From: Nocardia sp. BMG51109
Lineage (GTDB): Bacteria > Actinomycetota > Actinomycetes > Mycobacteriales > Mycobacteriaceae
NCBI RefSeq assembly: GCF_000526215.1
Contig: NZ_JAFQ01000004.1
Coordinates: 2,852,001 to 2,916,000 of the forward strand
Length of the DNA stretch: 64,000 nt
Direction of reading: 5' to 3'
Positions 25,554 through 33,217 of this stretch are shown one piece after another. The notes under the pieces were generated by a model, which was given only the letters and a program-made list of their open reading frames with translations, made no database searches and was not told where the DNA came from. Numbering within the stretch: the stretch's first letter is position 1; each line of letters starts with the position of its first letter. Position numbers and translations under genes: made by a program.

Positions 25554-26242
25554 CCGAATCCGAAGCCACCACACCCACGGTCACCGTGACCAAGCCGCTC
25601 TACGCGACCGTCGGCGCCGGTGACGCGCTCTACAACGCCGTGAACGACCTGGTCGAGAAGGTGCGCGAACGTGCGGGCACCGCCGATGTGAGCGGCCGGG
25701 TCGAGGAGGCCCGCGAGCGCCTGTCCACCCTGCCGGCCGATGCCCAGGAGCAGTTCGACACGCTGCGCCAGCGGCTGACCGGCCTGCCCGCCGAACTGCC
25801 GGACGACCTCGCCGAGCTGCGCGAGAAGCTCACCCCCGAGGAGCTGCGCAAGTCGGTCGACCAGTACTACCACCAGCTGCTCGACCTGTACACGGAGCTG
25901 GCTTCGCGCGGCGAGGAGACCGTGGGCCGGCTGCGTTCGGAGAGTTCGAGCTTCGACGAGCAGTTCGGCCGGGTAGAGGGCCTCTACAGCGATGTCGTCA
26001 CCCGTGCCGAGGACGTGTTCGGCAAGGTGACCGACCAGGCCCGCGGCTTCCTCGGGCAGAAGGTCGACGAAGAATCCGACGCCGCGGAGGCCGAGCCGGT
26101 CGTCGACGCCGAGGTCGTGCAGGTGACCACGGAGTCCGACCCGGAGGAGCCGGCCCCGGCGGCCGCTCCGGCCAAGAAGGCGCCCGCGAAGAAGGCGCCG
26201 GCCAAGAAGGCCGCGGCGAAGAAGACCACCTCCGAGGAGTAA
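25550..26242 (+). CDS. hbhA: Heparin-binding haemagglutinin-like protein
   Basis: A 230-residue surface-associated protein like mycobacterial HbhA, which binds heparan sulfate and takes part in aggregation or lipid-body binding. The N-terminus (VTVTKPLYATVGAGDALYNAV) and long coiled-coil region (about residues 30-165) match HbhA; the tail is lysine- and alanine-rich (KKAPAKKAPAKKAAAKKT), the heparin-binding signature. It has no signal peptide, as in mycobacteria. ATG 25550 overlaps the XRE stop. A hairpin at 26258 follows. Gene order matches Rv0474-Rv0475. Confidence 0.93.
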   Translation: MTESEATTPTVTVTKPLYATVGAGDALYNAVNDLVEKVRERAGTADVSGRVEEARERLSTLPADAQEQFDTLRQRLTGLPAELPDDLAELREKLTPEELRKSVDQYYHQLLDLYTELASRGEETVGRLRSESSSFDEQFGRVEGLYSDVVTRAEDVFGKVTDQARGFLGQKVDEESDAAEAEPVVDAEVVQVTTESDPEEPAPAAAPAKKAPAKKAPAKKAAAKKTTSEE

Positions 26243-26257
26243 GGCCGGACGGGTGCA

Positions 26258-26283
26258 CCCCCGCACGCCCTGGCGTGCGGGGG
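26258..26283. terminator. Hairpin after hbhA
   Basis: A perfect 12-bp stem (26258-26269 with 26272-26283) with a minimal loop, starting 16 bp after the hbhA stop and just before the DUF2516 gene. Confidence 0.7.
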
Positions 26284-26296
26284 CGTAGCCCGTATC

Positions 26297-26593
26297 ATGA
26301 GGCTTGTGTACTCCGTGACTGGTGCAATCGTCTTGGTGCTGTGGCTTGCCGCATTGGGCGCGACCATCTTTGCGCTGGTCCACGCCGTCCGGCAGCGTTC
26401 CGACGCATTCACCGCCGTAGACAAGCTGACCAAGCCCATCTGGGTCGCCATCCTCGCCGGCGCGCTGGCCTTCCTGCTGCTGGCCAGGACGCCGGTGGGC
26501 CTGCTCGGCATCATCGCGGTCGTCGCCACCGGCGTCTACCTGGCCGACGTGCGGCCCAAGGTGGACGAGGTGCAGCGGGGCCCGCGCTGGTAG
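26297..26593 (+). CDS. DUF2516 membrane protein (Rv0476 homologue)
   Basis: A 98-residue integral membrane protein with two or three hydrophobic segments (IVLVLWLAALGATIFALV; VAILAGALAFLLLA; LLGIIAVVATGVYLADV). The family occurs in actinobacteria next to hbhA and has no assigned function. The hairpin at 26258 lies between them, so it may have its own transcript. Order matches M. tuberculosis Rv0475-Rv0476. Confidence 0.88.
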   Translation: MRLVYSVTGAIVLVLWLAALGATIFALVHAVRQRSDAFTAVDKLTKPIWVAILAGALAFLLLARTPVGLLGIIAVVATGVYLADVRPKVDEVQRGPRW

Positions 26594-26604
26594 CAGGGCG
26601 CCAC

Positions 26605-26622
26605 TGCTTGCACTGGCAAGCA
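26605..26622. promoter_or_regulatory. Palindrome TGCTTGC-N4-GCAAGCA (copy 1)
   Basis: TGCTTGCACTGGCAAGCA has perfect 7-bp arms around ACTG, about 50 bp before the start of the first hydrolase gene. The same 18-bp palindrome with only one base changed stands before the second hydrolase (28020). A conserved operator is the simplest reading; it includes a TTGCAC that may serve as a -35 element. Confidence 0.7.
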
Positions 26623-26635
26623 TGCACTCCTTCGA

Positions 26636-26656
26636 GTTACTGTTGCAGTCAGTAAC
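26636..26656. promoter_or_regulatory. Second palindrome GTTACTG-N7-CAGTAAC
   Basis: Perfect 7-bp arms (26636-26642 and 26650-26656) between the first palindrome and the ribosome binding site of the first hydrolase. TTACTG...CAGTAA half-sites are typical of TetR-type operators. It has no equivalent before the second hydrolase. Confidence 0.5.
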
Positions 26657-26672
26657 ACACAAAGGAGTGTCC

Positions 26673-27692
26673 ATGCGGGCAACGCCGCCGAGCCTGATGG
26701 CGGAGATCGCGGGCCGGGTCCGGGCTCTGCTGCGCGCGCATCGCGCCACCCTGCGCACCCGGGTCTACCCGACGGGCGCACTGAATCCACCGCACGCACC
26801 CTGTGCGGTCGTGCCGGTGATCGCCGCCGGCGGCACCCGATTACGGGTGCACGCCTACGGGCCGTCCGACGGCGACGTCATTGTCCTGGTGCACGGGTGG
26901 ACCTGCTGCATCGAATACTGGAATCCACAGATCAACGCCTTCGCCGGCGACTACCGCGTGATCGCCTACGACCAGCGCGGCCACGGCGAGAGCGAGTCCG
27001 GCAACAGCCCGCTGAGCACCGATCTGCTCGCCGACGACCTGTCCGCCGTGCTGGCGGCGGTGCTGCGGCCCGGGCAGCGCGCGGTTCTGGTCGGGCACAG
27101 CCTGGGCGGCATGACGATCCAGGCCTGGGCCGGTCGGCATCCGGAGCAGGTCGGGAACCGCGCGGCGGCGGTGCTGCTGACCAACACCGCGCCCGGCGAT
27201 CTGATCGCCGAGACCACCGTCGTGCCGCTGTGCAACCGCGGATCGGTGCGGCTGCCGTTCGCGGTCGGCCGGGTCGGGCTCGGCGGCCGGATCGTGTTCC
27301 CGCCGATCGCGCCGGTGCGCTGGGCGTTCCGCCGCCAGGTCATGAGCCTGGCAAGCACCGGTGACATCGCCGAGTTCGCGCAGGCGATCGTGCGCTCCTG
27401 TCCGGCCGCCGTGCGCGCGAGCTTCGGACTGCTGCTCGCCGACCTGGCGCTGGGCCGTGCCGCGGCGAATCTCACCGTGCCGACCACGCTGCTGGCCGGC
27501 AGGTTCGACGACCTGACTCCGGTCGTGCACGCCCGGCGGATAGCCGACATGCTGCGCTCCACGGGCAGCCTCGACCGATTCGACGTCCTGCCGACCGGGC
27601 ACCTGGGCAACGTGGAGGCCTACGAGCGCTTCAACGAGGAACTCGCCCGCGTCGCCGCCGCGGCCTACCCCGCCCGCGAGGCCACCGCCTAG
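26673..27692 (+). CDS. Alpha/beta hydrolase, tandem copy 1
   Basis: A 339-residue cytosolic alpha/beta hydrolase with LVHGWTCCIEYW (oxyanion loop) and nucleophile elbow GHSLGG with Ser143; a late TGHLGN supplies the catalytic His. The first 60 residues are a helical, basic extension. It is a close paralogue of the gene at 28083, sharing long stretches (YWNPQINAFA; RPGQRAVLVGHS). Both have the same leader (ACACAAAGGAGTG) and the same upstream palindrome, so they arose by duplication that included the promoter. Substrate unknown; epoxide hydrolase, esterase or lactonase activity are possible. Confidence 0.88.
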   Translation: MRATPPSLMAEIAGRVRALLRAHRATLRTRVYPTGALNPPHAPCAVVPVIAAGGTRLRVHAYGPSDGDVIVLVHGWTCCIEYWNPQINAFAGDYRVIAYDQRGHGESESGNSPLSTDLLADDLSAVLAAVLRPGQRAVLVGHSLGGMTIQAWAGRHPEQVGNRAAAVLLTNTAPGDLIAETTVVPLCNRGSVRLPFAVGRVGLGGRIVFPPIAPVRWAFRRQVMSLASTGDIAEFAQAIVRSCPAAVRASFGLLLADLALGRAAANLTVPTTLLAGRFDDLTPVVHARRIADMLRSTGSLDRFDVLPTGHLGNVEAYERFNEELARVAAAAYPAREATA

Positions 27693-27824
27693 CCCCACCG
27701 GGTGGCCGCGCAGCCGAATCTGTTGTGGCGCACAGGTATAGGTTCTCGTCGGTGAGCGGATCGTTCGTGATTCGTTATCCGGCCAGGTGAGAGCGCGGCC
27801 GCCGGTCCGGCCGATATGTGGTGT

Positions 27825-27950
27825 AGGTAACAGTGGCTCATCGACGGGTTCGTGCGTGAATGCCGTTGCGTGCGCGGGGTATCCGATAGGTAACAGTGGC
27901 TCATCGACGGGTTCGTGCGTGAATGCCGTTGCGTGCGCGGGGTATCCGAG
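27825..27950. repeat. Two 63-bp tandem direct repeats
   Basis: Copy 1 (27825-27887) and copy 2 (27888-27950) are identical except at the last base. This points to a very recent duplication. The period is a multiple of three, but no protein-like frame runs through it. Confidence 0.95.
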
Positions 27951-28019
27951 GAGTACGGGAGGCAGGCGGCGGAACTGTCCACGCACCCGGCGCTCGGGTG
28001 CGTCACAGGCACGGTCCAC

Positions 28020-28037
28020 TGCTTGCACTAGCAAGCA
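28020..28037. promoter_or_regulatory. Palindrome TGCTTGC-N4-GCAAGCA (copy 2)
   Basis: TGCTTGCACTAGCAAGCA with perfect 7-bp arms, 45 bp before the second hydrolase start. Differs from copy 1 (26605) only in the central spacer. Confidence 0.7.
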
Positions 28038-28082
28038 CTGCTGCTAGCGCGGTAGTGTGCGGGTGGACACAAAGGAGTGCTC

Positions 28083-29099
28083 ATGCTGGTGAAGCTGCCC
28101 GAAACGGTGACCGGCCTGCGAAGCGGCGCCGATGCGCTGAGTTCCGCATATCGCGCGCGATTGCGTGCCCGCACCTACGCGACGGCCGCGCTGAACGCCG
28201 TCCCCTCGCCCGAGATCGTCCCGGTCACCACCGGCGACGGGGCCCGCCTGCGGGTGCACGCCTACGGACCCGCCGACGGCGACGTGATCGTGCTGATCCA
28301 CGGCTGGTCCTGCTGCCTCGAGTACTGGAACCCGCAGATCAACGCGTTCGCCGACCAGCACCGGGTGGTCGCCTTCGACCTGCGCGGGCACGGCGCGAGC
28401 GAGGTCGGCACCCGCGAATTCTGCGCCGACCAGCTCGCCGACGATCTCCGCGACGTGCTGGACGCGGTACTGCGGCCCGGACAGCGCGCGGTTCTGGTCG
28501 GCCACAGCATGGGCGGCATCACGATTCAGGCCTGGGCCCGGCGGTATCCGGAGCAGGTCGCCGAGCGCGCCTCCGCCGCGCTGCTGGCGACCACGACGTC
28601 CGGCGCGATCGCGTCCGAGACCCAGGTGCTGCCGATCTTCAACGACCTGGTGCCCGCGCCGATCTGGCTGGGCCGGGTGCTGTTCGGCACCCCGGTACCG
28701 CTGCCGACCGGCGCCCCGGTCCGGGCGATCCTCAAGTCCCGCATCCTCAATCGCACGGCCACGGCCGAACAGGCCGACTTCGCCCTGTCGATCGTGCGGT
28801 CCTGCCGCCCGCAGGTCCGCGGCCGGTTCGCGCTGGCGCTCGCGGAGATGGAACTGGAGGACGCGGCCGCCCACCTGACGGTACCCACGAGCGTGGTCGC
28901 CGGCCGGTACGACCGCCTGCTGCCCCGGCGGATGTCGGAGCGCATCGCCGATCGGCTGTCCGAGGTCGGCAGCCTGGACCGCTACGTCGTCATGCCCACC
29001 GGCCACCTGCCGAATATCGAAGCGGCACAGGAGTTCAACGCCGAACTGCACCGCATGGTCCGCATCGGCCGGTACGGGTCGCGCGCCGCGGCGAGCTGA
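28083..29099 (+). CDS. Alpha/beta hydrolase, tandem copy 2
   Basis: A 338-residue paralogue of the hydrolase at 26673, with LIHGWSCCLEYWNPQ, the elbow GHSMGG (Ser142), and TGHLPN for the catalytic His. AAAGGAG lies 5 nt before ATG 28083. Divergence is spread over the whole length, so both copies are probably maintained and perhaps specialised. It converges on purU, and the space between holds repeated palindromes that could end both transcripts. Confidence 0.88.
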   Translation: MLVKLPETVTGLRSGADALSSAYRARLRARTYATAALNAVPSPEIVPVTTGDGARLRVHAYGPADGDVIVLIHGWSCCLEYWNPQINAFADQHRVVAFDLRGHGASEVGTREFCADQLADDLRDVLDAVLRPGQRAVLVGHSMGGITIQAWARRYPEQVAERASAALLATTTSGAIASETQVLPIFNDLVPAPIWLGRVLFGTPVPLPTGAPVRAILKSRILNRTATAEQADFALSIVRSCRPQVRGRFALALAEMELEDAAAHLTVPTSVVAGRYDRLLPRRMSERIADRLSEVGSLDRYVVMPTGHLPNIEAAQEFNAELHRMVRIGRYGSRAAAS

Positions 29100-29104
29100 C
29101 CTGT

Positions 29105-29174
29105 CGGTCGAAGATCACACTGACGCGCGCGTCAGTCGAAGATCACACTGACGCGCGCGTCAGTCGAAGATCAC
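29105..29174. repeat. 28-bp tandem repeat of purU gene end with palindromes
   Basis: Two full 28-bp units (29105, 29133) and a partial third (29161) that lies within the end of purU. Each junction forms the perfect 18-bp palindrome ACTGACGCGCGCGTCAGT (29119-29136 and 29147-29164), a plausible bidirectional terminator between convergent genes. Confidence 0.9.
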
Positions 29175-30041
29175 GGTGCGGCGGCCGTGCACCAGCACCC
29201 GCCCCTCCAGATGCCAGCGCAGCCCGCGGGCCAGGACGACGCGTTCGATGTCGCGGCCGCGGCGGACCATGTCGGGCACGGTGTCGGAGTGGTCGATGCG
29301 GATCACGTCCTGTTCGATGATCGGGCCGGCGTCCAGCTCCGGGGTCACGTAGTGGCAGGTGGCGCCGATCAGCTTCACGCCCCGGGCGAACGCCTGGTGG
29401 TACGGGCGCGCACCGACGAACGACGGCAGGAAGCTGTGGTGGATGTTGATCGCCCGGCCGGCCCAGTGCTCGCACAGCTCGGCGGGCAGCACCTGCATGA
29501 ATCGCGCCAGCACCACGGCATCCGGATCGTGCGCGTCCACCAGCTCCCGGACCTGTGCGAAGGCCGGCCCCCGCTCGGCCGGATCCTGGGGGAAGGGCAC
29601 GTGATGGAAGGCCACGCTGTGCGCCGCCGCCATCTCCGCCAGATCCGGATGATTGCCGATCACCGCCTCGATGGTCGCGGGCAGTTCCCCGCTGAGCGCC
29701 CGGCCGAGCAGGTCGTGCAGGCAGTGACCGTCCCGGCTCACCAGCAGCACCGCGCGTCGCCGGGCGCCGGAATCCAGTAGCTGCCAATCGGTTTCGGGCC
29801 CCAGCTCGGCCGCCACCGCGGCGAACCGGTCGCGCAGTTCGCTCAGCCCGAACGGCACCGTCGACGCCTTCACCGCCTGCCGGGTGAAAAACCAGCCCGA
29901 GTCGGTGTCCGAGTGGTAGCCGGCCTCCACGATCGATCCGCCGAAGTCGGCGATGAACGAGGTGATCCGGGCGATGATGCCCGGCCGGTCCGGACAGCCC
30001 AGCATCAGGACGTAGCGGCGGTCGTCGGCGGTCGGGCTCAT
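29160..30041 (-). CDS. purU: Formyltetrahydrofolate deformylase
   Basis: Hydrolyses 10-formyl-tetrahydrofolate to formate and tetrahydrofolate, balancing one-carbon units and supplying formate for purines. The 293-residue protein has an N-terminal ACT domain (LMLGCPDRPGIIARITSF) and a C-terminal formyltransferase-like domain with INIHHSFLPSF and ELDAGPIIEQD, which contain the catalytic Asn, His and Asp. ATG 30041 has GGGAGG upstream. The stop at 29160 lies inside a repeated sequence, so the end of the gene has been duplicated outside it. Confidence 0.96.
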   Translation of the reverse strand: MSPTADDRRYVLMLGCPDRPGIIARITSFIADFGGSIVEAGYHSDTDSGWFFTRQAVKASTVPFGLSELRDRFAAVAAELGPETDWQLLDSGARRRAVLLVSRDGHCLHDLLGRALSGELPATIEAVIGNHPDLAEMAAAHSVAFHHVPFPQDPAERGPAFAQVRELVDAHDPDAVVLARFMQVLPAELCEHWAGRAINIHHSFLPSFVGARPYHQAFARGVKLIGATCHYVTPELDAGPIIEQDVIRIDHSDTVPDMVRRGRDIERVVLARGLRWHLEGRVLVHGRRTVIFD

Positions 30042-30120
30042 GGCTCGATCCTCCCAGGTTGTGCACCTGCGGATACCGGTTCGGGCGGCCCGGAACGCCG
30101 ACGAAGAGACGGCGGGCCGG

Positions 30121-30666
30121 TCACAGGCTGTAGAACGGCTCCGCGTACCGGAACTCGCCTGCGATCCCCGTCTCGTAGGCCGTGAGCGGCCGCACCTGGA
30201 AGTGCGAGGCCCAGGTGGGCTCGTCGGGCAGGATGCCGGCCCGCGATCCGCGGACGAATCCGAAGCGCGGGTAGTAGTCGAGGCTTCCCAGCAAGCCCAC
30301 GAGCGGTTCGTCCAGGGCGTCGGCGGCGCCGAGCGCGGCATGCATGAGCGCCGAGCCGACACCGTCGCCCTGATGGCCGGGCAGCACACCGATCGGCCCG
30401 AGCGCCAGCACCGGGAACGGGCCCACCCCGGCCCTGGTCAGGCACACGTGCCCGACCACGCGGTCGTTGACCTCGGCGACCATCGACAGCGTCGGAATCC
30501 AGCCGGAATCGCTGCGCAGCCGGTGCACCAGCGCGACCTCGGCCGGATCGGCGGAGGCGCCGGGGGACTCCTCGGTCGTTGCGTCGGGGTAGTCACGGGC
30601 GAATGCGGCCCGGTGCACCGCATCGATCGCCGAGATGTCGCCGCCCCGTTCGCGACGGATCAGCAC
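30121..30666 (-). CDS. GNAT-family N-acetyltransferase (YhbS-like)
   Basis: A 181-residue acetyltransferase. The acetyl-CoA loop is IGVLPGHQGDGVGSALM and a preceding strand reads GPFPVLALGPIGV, followed by GSLDYYPRFGFVRG, typical of the YhbS group. The acceptor is unknown. GTG 30666 is supported by GGAGGAG at 10 nt. It is separated from purU by 79 bp on the same strand, and is divergent from deoC. Confidence 0.88.
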   Translation of the reverse strand: MLIRRERGGDISAIDAVHRAAFARDYPDATTEESPGASADPAEVALVHRLRSDSGWIPTLSMVAEVNDRVVGHVCLTRAGVGPFPVLALGPIGVLPGHQGDGVGSALMHAALGAADALDEPLVGLLGSLDYYPRFGFVRGSRAGILPDEPTWASHFQVRPLTAYETGIAGEFRYAEPFYSL

Positions 30667-30820
30667 GCTGAATTCTCCTCCCCGGCGATGGGCACATCCG
30701 CACGTTCCGATTCGGCAGTGAAGCGCCGAGCCCGCGGGGGCCGACTCCTATGAGTGTGCGCGACCGGCGATCCCGGCCGCAACGATATTCGCCGCGTGGC
30801 ATGTGCCAGACTCTGAGCCC

Positions 30821-31507
30821 ATGGCCGACCCCGCCCCGCACTCAGGTTCGCGCGCGCTCACCCGCGGTGAGGTGGCCGCGATGATCGACCACACCCTGCT
30901 CGCGCCCGAGGCCACCGCGGCCACCGTCGCCACCGCCGTCGAGGAGGCGCGGCAGCTCGGCGTGTACGCGGTATGCCTGTCGCCGGCGATGCTGCCGGTC
31001 GACGCGCCCGGGTTGGTGCTCGCCACCGTCGCCGGGTTCCCGTCCGGCAAGCACCACTCCCTGGTCAAGGGCACCGAGGCGCGGCTGTCGGCCGAGCAGG
31101 GCGCCGCCGAGGTGGATATGGTCATCGATATCGGCGCGGCGCTGGCGCGCGACTACACCGCGGTGCTGTCGGACGTCATCACCGTGCGCGAGGCGCTGGG
31201 CGAGCAGGTCGTGCTGAAGGTGATCGTCGAATCGGCCGCGCTGCCCGACGAGGTGCTCGTCGAGGTGTGCCGGGTGGCCGAGCGGGCCGGCGCGGATTTC
31301 GTGAAGACCTCCACCGGATTTCATCCGGCGGGCGGCGCCGACGCGCGCGCCGTCCGGCTGATGGCCGACACGGTGGGCGGCCGGTTGGGGATCAAGGCCA
31401 GCGGCGGCATCCGGACCGCCGCCGCGGCCGCCGAACTGATCGAGGCGGGCGCCACCCGGCTCGGGCTGTCGCGGTCGCGCGACGTCCTGGCCGGATTCCC
31501 GGAGTGA
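30821..31507 (+). CDS. deoC: Deoxyribose-phosphate aldolase
   Basis: Splits 2-deoxyribose-5-phosphate into glyceraldehyde-3-phosphate and acetaldehyde in deoxynucleoside salvage. The 228-residue TIM-barrel protein has the Schiff-base lysine in DFVKTSTGF (Lys162), the proton-relay lysine in GIKASGGI (Lys192), and [12 protein letters not shown] 30821 is chosen; no clear ribosome binding site is visible, and GTG 30803 is an alternative. Its last codons and stop are repeated in tandem downstream. Position matches Rv0478, followed by the opposed DUF2993 gene (Rv0479c) as in M. tuberculosis. Confidence 0.95.
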   Translation: MADPAPHSGSRALTRGEVAAMIDHTLLAPEATAATVATAVEEARQLGVYAVCLSPAMLPVDAPGLVLATVAGFPSGKHHSLVKGTEARLSAEQGAAEVDMVIDIGAALARDYTAVLSDVITVREALGEQVVLKVIVESAALPDEVLVEVCRVAERAGADFVKTSTGFHPAGGADARAVRLMADTVGGRLGIKASGGIRTAAAAAELIEAGATRLGLSRSRDVLAGFPE

Positions 31508-31545
31508 CGCCGGATTCCCGGAGTGACGCCGGATTCCCGGAGTGG
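31491..31545. repeat. 19-bp tandem repeat of deoC end including stop
   Basis: CCGGATTCCCGGAGTGACG at 31491 and exactly again at 31510, then a shortened copy at 31529. The first copy holds the last deoC codons and TGA; since 19 is not a multiple of three, the second TGA is in another frame. Confidence 0.95.
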
Positions 31546-31557
31546 CCCGCCGACCGG

Positions 31558-31587
31558 TCAGCAGGTGGCGGCTCAGCAGGTGGCGGC
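31558..31587. repeat. 15-bp tandem repeat of DUF2993 gene end including stop
   Basis: TCAGCAGGTGGCGGC at 31558-31572 and 31573-31587. The second copy contains the stop and final codons of the leftward gene; the first gives an extra in-frame stop just beyond. Confidence 0.95.
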
Positions 31588-32334
31588 CTGGCCGTTCTGG
31601 GCGGGCTCCAGCTTGGTGGCGCCGCCGGTGAGCGCGACCTCGATGCCGTTGTCGGTGACCTTCACCTCGGTCGGCCGCATATCCAGAGGGTAGCTCTGCA
31701 GGCTCTCGGTCATCGTCTGCACGATGCCATCCACCAGATCGGTCGGCAGGCCGAGCCCGAACAGCTGCGCGGACTGCGTGGTCACCTCGATCTTGTCGCC
31801 GACGATCTGCGGCCGGACCTGCAGCCCGGCCAGTCCGCCGAGCACCTTGACGTCCAGGGTGCCGGCGCCGGGATTCGACTGGACGCCGGACACCAGACCG
31901 CTCAGCGTGTCGGTGATGCCCTGGTTGCTCCAGGTGGCGCGGGCGTTGCTGCTGCCGACATCGGCGCCGCCGTCGTCGTTCATCCGGATGTCGTCGAGCC
32001 GCACGTGCACCTTCATATCGGTGGCCGGCCCGAACTTCGCGTCGTCGCTGTCGACGTTCACATACTGGATCCGGTGGTCGATCGCGGTGAGTAGCAACGG
32101 TTTCGGACCCAGGCCCACCGAGACCTTGGAACCCAGCGTCTGCTCGACCTGAGTGGCGATGCAGTTCTCGGTCTTGTTGCGGTAGTAGGTCTCGACCGCG
32201 GCCACGCAGCCGACCGCGACGAGCGCGACGACGAGTCCGACGATCAGGATGATCCGCCGCACGTTCCGGGTCCCGGACGGTCCGCTCGGCGGCGGGCCGG
32301 GGGCGATCGCGGTCTCTGGAGTGTTCGAACTCAT
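31573..32334 (-). CDS. DUF2993 (LmeA-like) envelope protein, Rv0479c homologue
   Basis: A 253-residue membrane-anchored protein. A single membrane segment (IILIVGLVVALVAVGCVA) near residues 27-45 precedes a domain of the DUF2993 family, which includes mycobacterial LmeA, a phosphatidylinositide-binding factor in lipomannan maturation. Alternating strand patterns such as LGGLAGLQVRPQIVGDKIEVT support a lipid-binding beta structure. ATG 32334 follows GGGAAGA. Position downstream and opposite to deoC matches Rv0479c. Confidence 0.87.
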   Translation of the reverse strand: MSSNTPETAIAPGPPPSGPSGTRNVRRIILIVGLVVALVAVGCVAAVETYYRNKTENCIATQVEQTLGSKVSVGLGPKPLLLTAIDHRIQYVNVDSDDAKFGPATDMKVHVRLDDIRMNDDGGADVGSSNARATWSNQGITDTLSGLVSGVQSNPGAGTLDVKVLGGLAGLQVRPQIVGDKIEVTTQSAQLFGLGLPTDLVDGIVQTMTESLQSYPLDMRPTEVKVTDNGIEVALTGGATKLEPAQNGQAATC

Positions 32335-32450
32335 GGCACCGATTCTTCCCGAGCTTTCTGAGCCCGCTCTGTGGGACGGATGAGGGGCCGGAGGCAAGGA
32401 CGTCCGTGATTGTGACATGCCGCACAGAACCCCGGCGTAACCTGGGTCAC

Positions 32451-33059
32451 ATGTCCGGTAGCGCCGCCGCCAGCCGTATCCGCGATTCGGAGCGGGGGTG
32501 GCGCGTGCTGCGGCGGCTGGCCGACCGGCATGCCGGGTATTTCACCACCCGCTTGGCCTCGCGCACGGGCTGCGAGGAGCGGGTGCGGGTGGCCCTCGCC
32601 GAGGGTTCGGTCGCCCGCGCCGGAGTCGGGCTGCTGCGGATGACGGATTGGCCGCGCGGGCCGCTGGACGAATACGCGATGTGGTCGGCGTGGTTCGAGG
32701 GCGGTGCCGCGGTCAGTCACCACAGCGCGGCCGAACTGCACGGTCTGGGGCGGCTGCGGCCGCGGTTTCTGCACCTGTCGGCCGATGGCGGGCGGGTGCC
32801 CAGCGTGCCGCGGCTGGTGGTGCTGCGTCGGCCGCTGCGGGCGAACGATGTCGAGTCGGCGGGAACGTTCCTGGTCACCACGCCGGTGCGGACGGTGCTC
32901 GATCTCGCCGAGACGGGGATAGGGCAGAGCGCACTGGACGAGGTGGTGGCCGATGCGGTCGCCATCCACCGCTGCGCGGGCGCGGACCTGCGCGCCGGCG
33001 TCGCGGCGCTGCCGCCCCGCACGGCCGCCCGAGTCCGTCACGCGCTCTCCCGGGCCTGA
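32451..33059 (+). CDS. AbiEi-type antitoxin/regulator, orphan
   Basis: A 202-residue protein like the AbiEi antitoxins of type IV toxin-antitoxin and abortive infection systems. The N-terminal winged helix (RVLRRLADRHAGYFTTRLASRTG) and middle motif (AVSHHSAAELHGLGRL, TTPVRTVLDLAE) are typical. The usual partner, a nucleotidyltransferase AbiEii toxin, is not next to it; the next gene is unrelated. Stand-alone AbiEi-like regulators are common in actinobacteria, so a defence role is not proved. ATG 32451 has no strong ribosome binding site. Confidence 0.8.
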   Translation: MSGSAAASRIRDSERGWRVLRRLADRHAGYFTTRLASRTGCEERVRVALAEGSVARAGVGLLRMTDWPRGPLDEYAMWSAWFEGGAAVSHHSAAELHGLGRLRPRFLHLSADGGRVPSVPRLVVLRRPLRANDVESAGTFLVTTPVRTVLDLAETGIGQSALDEVVADAVAIHRCAGADLRAGVAALPPRTAARVRHALSRA

Positions 33060-33078
33060 AAGACCGGGCCTGAAAGAC
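33051..33078. repeat. 14-bp tandem repeat of AbiEi gene end including stop
   Basis: CGGGCCTGAAAGAC at 33051-33064 and 33065-33078. The first holds the stop codon TGA (33057-33059). Confidence 0.95.
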
Positions 33079-33217
33079 ACTGACGCTCACCGCCTGCCGC
33101 CCGCTCACCGTCGGCCGGACATGCGCGGTATTCGCCCGAGCGGGAATGATGTGGTGCCGCAATGAGGCATCGGGTTCGGGTTTCCCGGTGTCCGCGTTCA
33201 TGGCAGGGTGGCTGATT

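Larger units (their letters stand above)
27693..28082. other. Gap between the paralogous hydrolases
   Basis: 390 bp with no gene. It contains two 63-bp direct repeats (27825-27950), the operator-like palindrome at 28020-28037 and a TAGTGT at 28052 that may be a -10 element. Confidence 0.6.

Noticed and set aside
27825..27950. CRISPR-like direct repeats
   Set aside because: Only two adjacent copies with no spacers and no cas genes; a simple tandem duplication.
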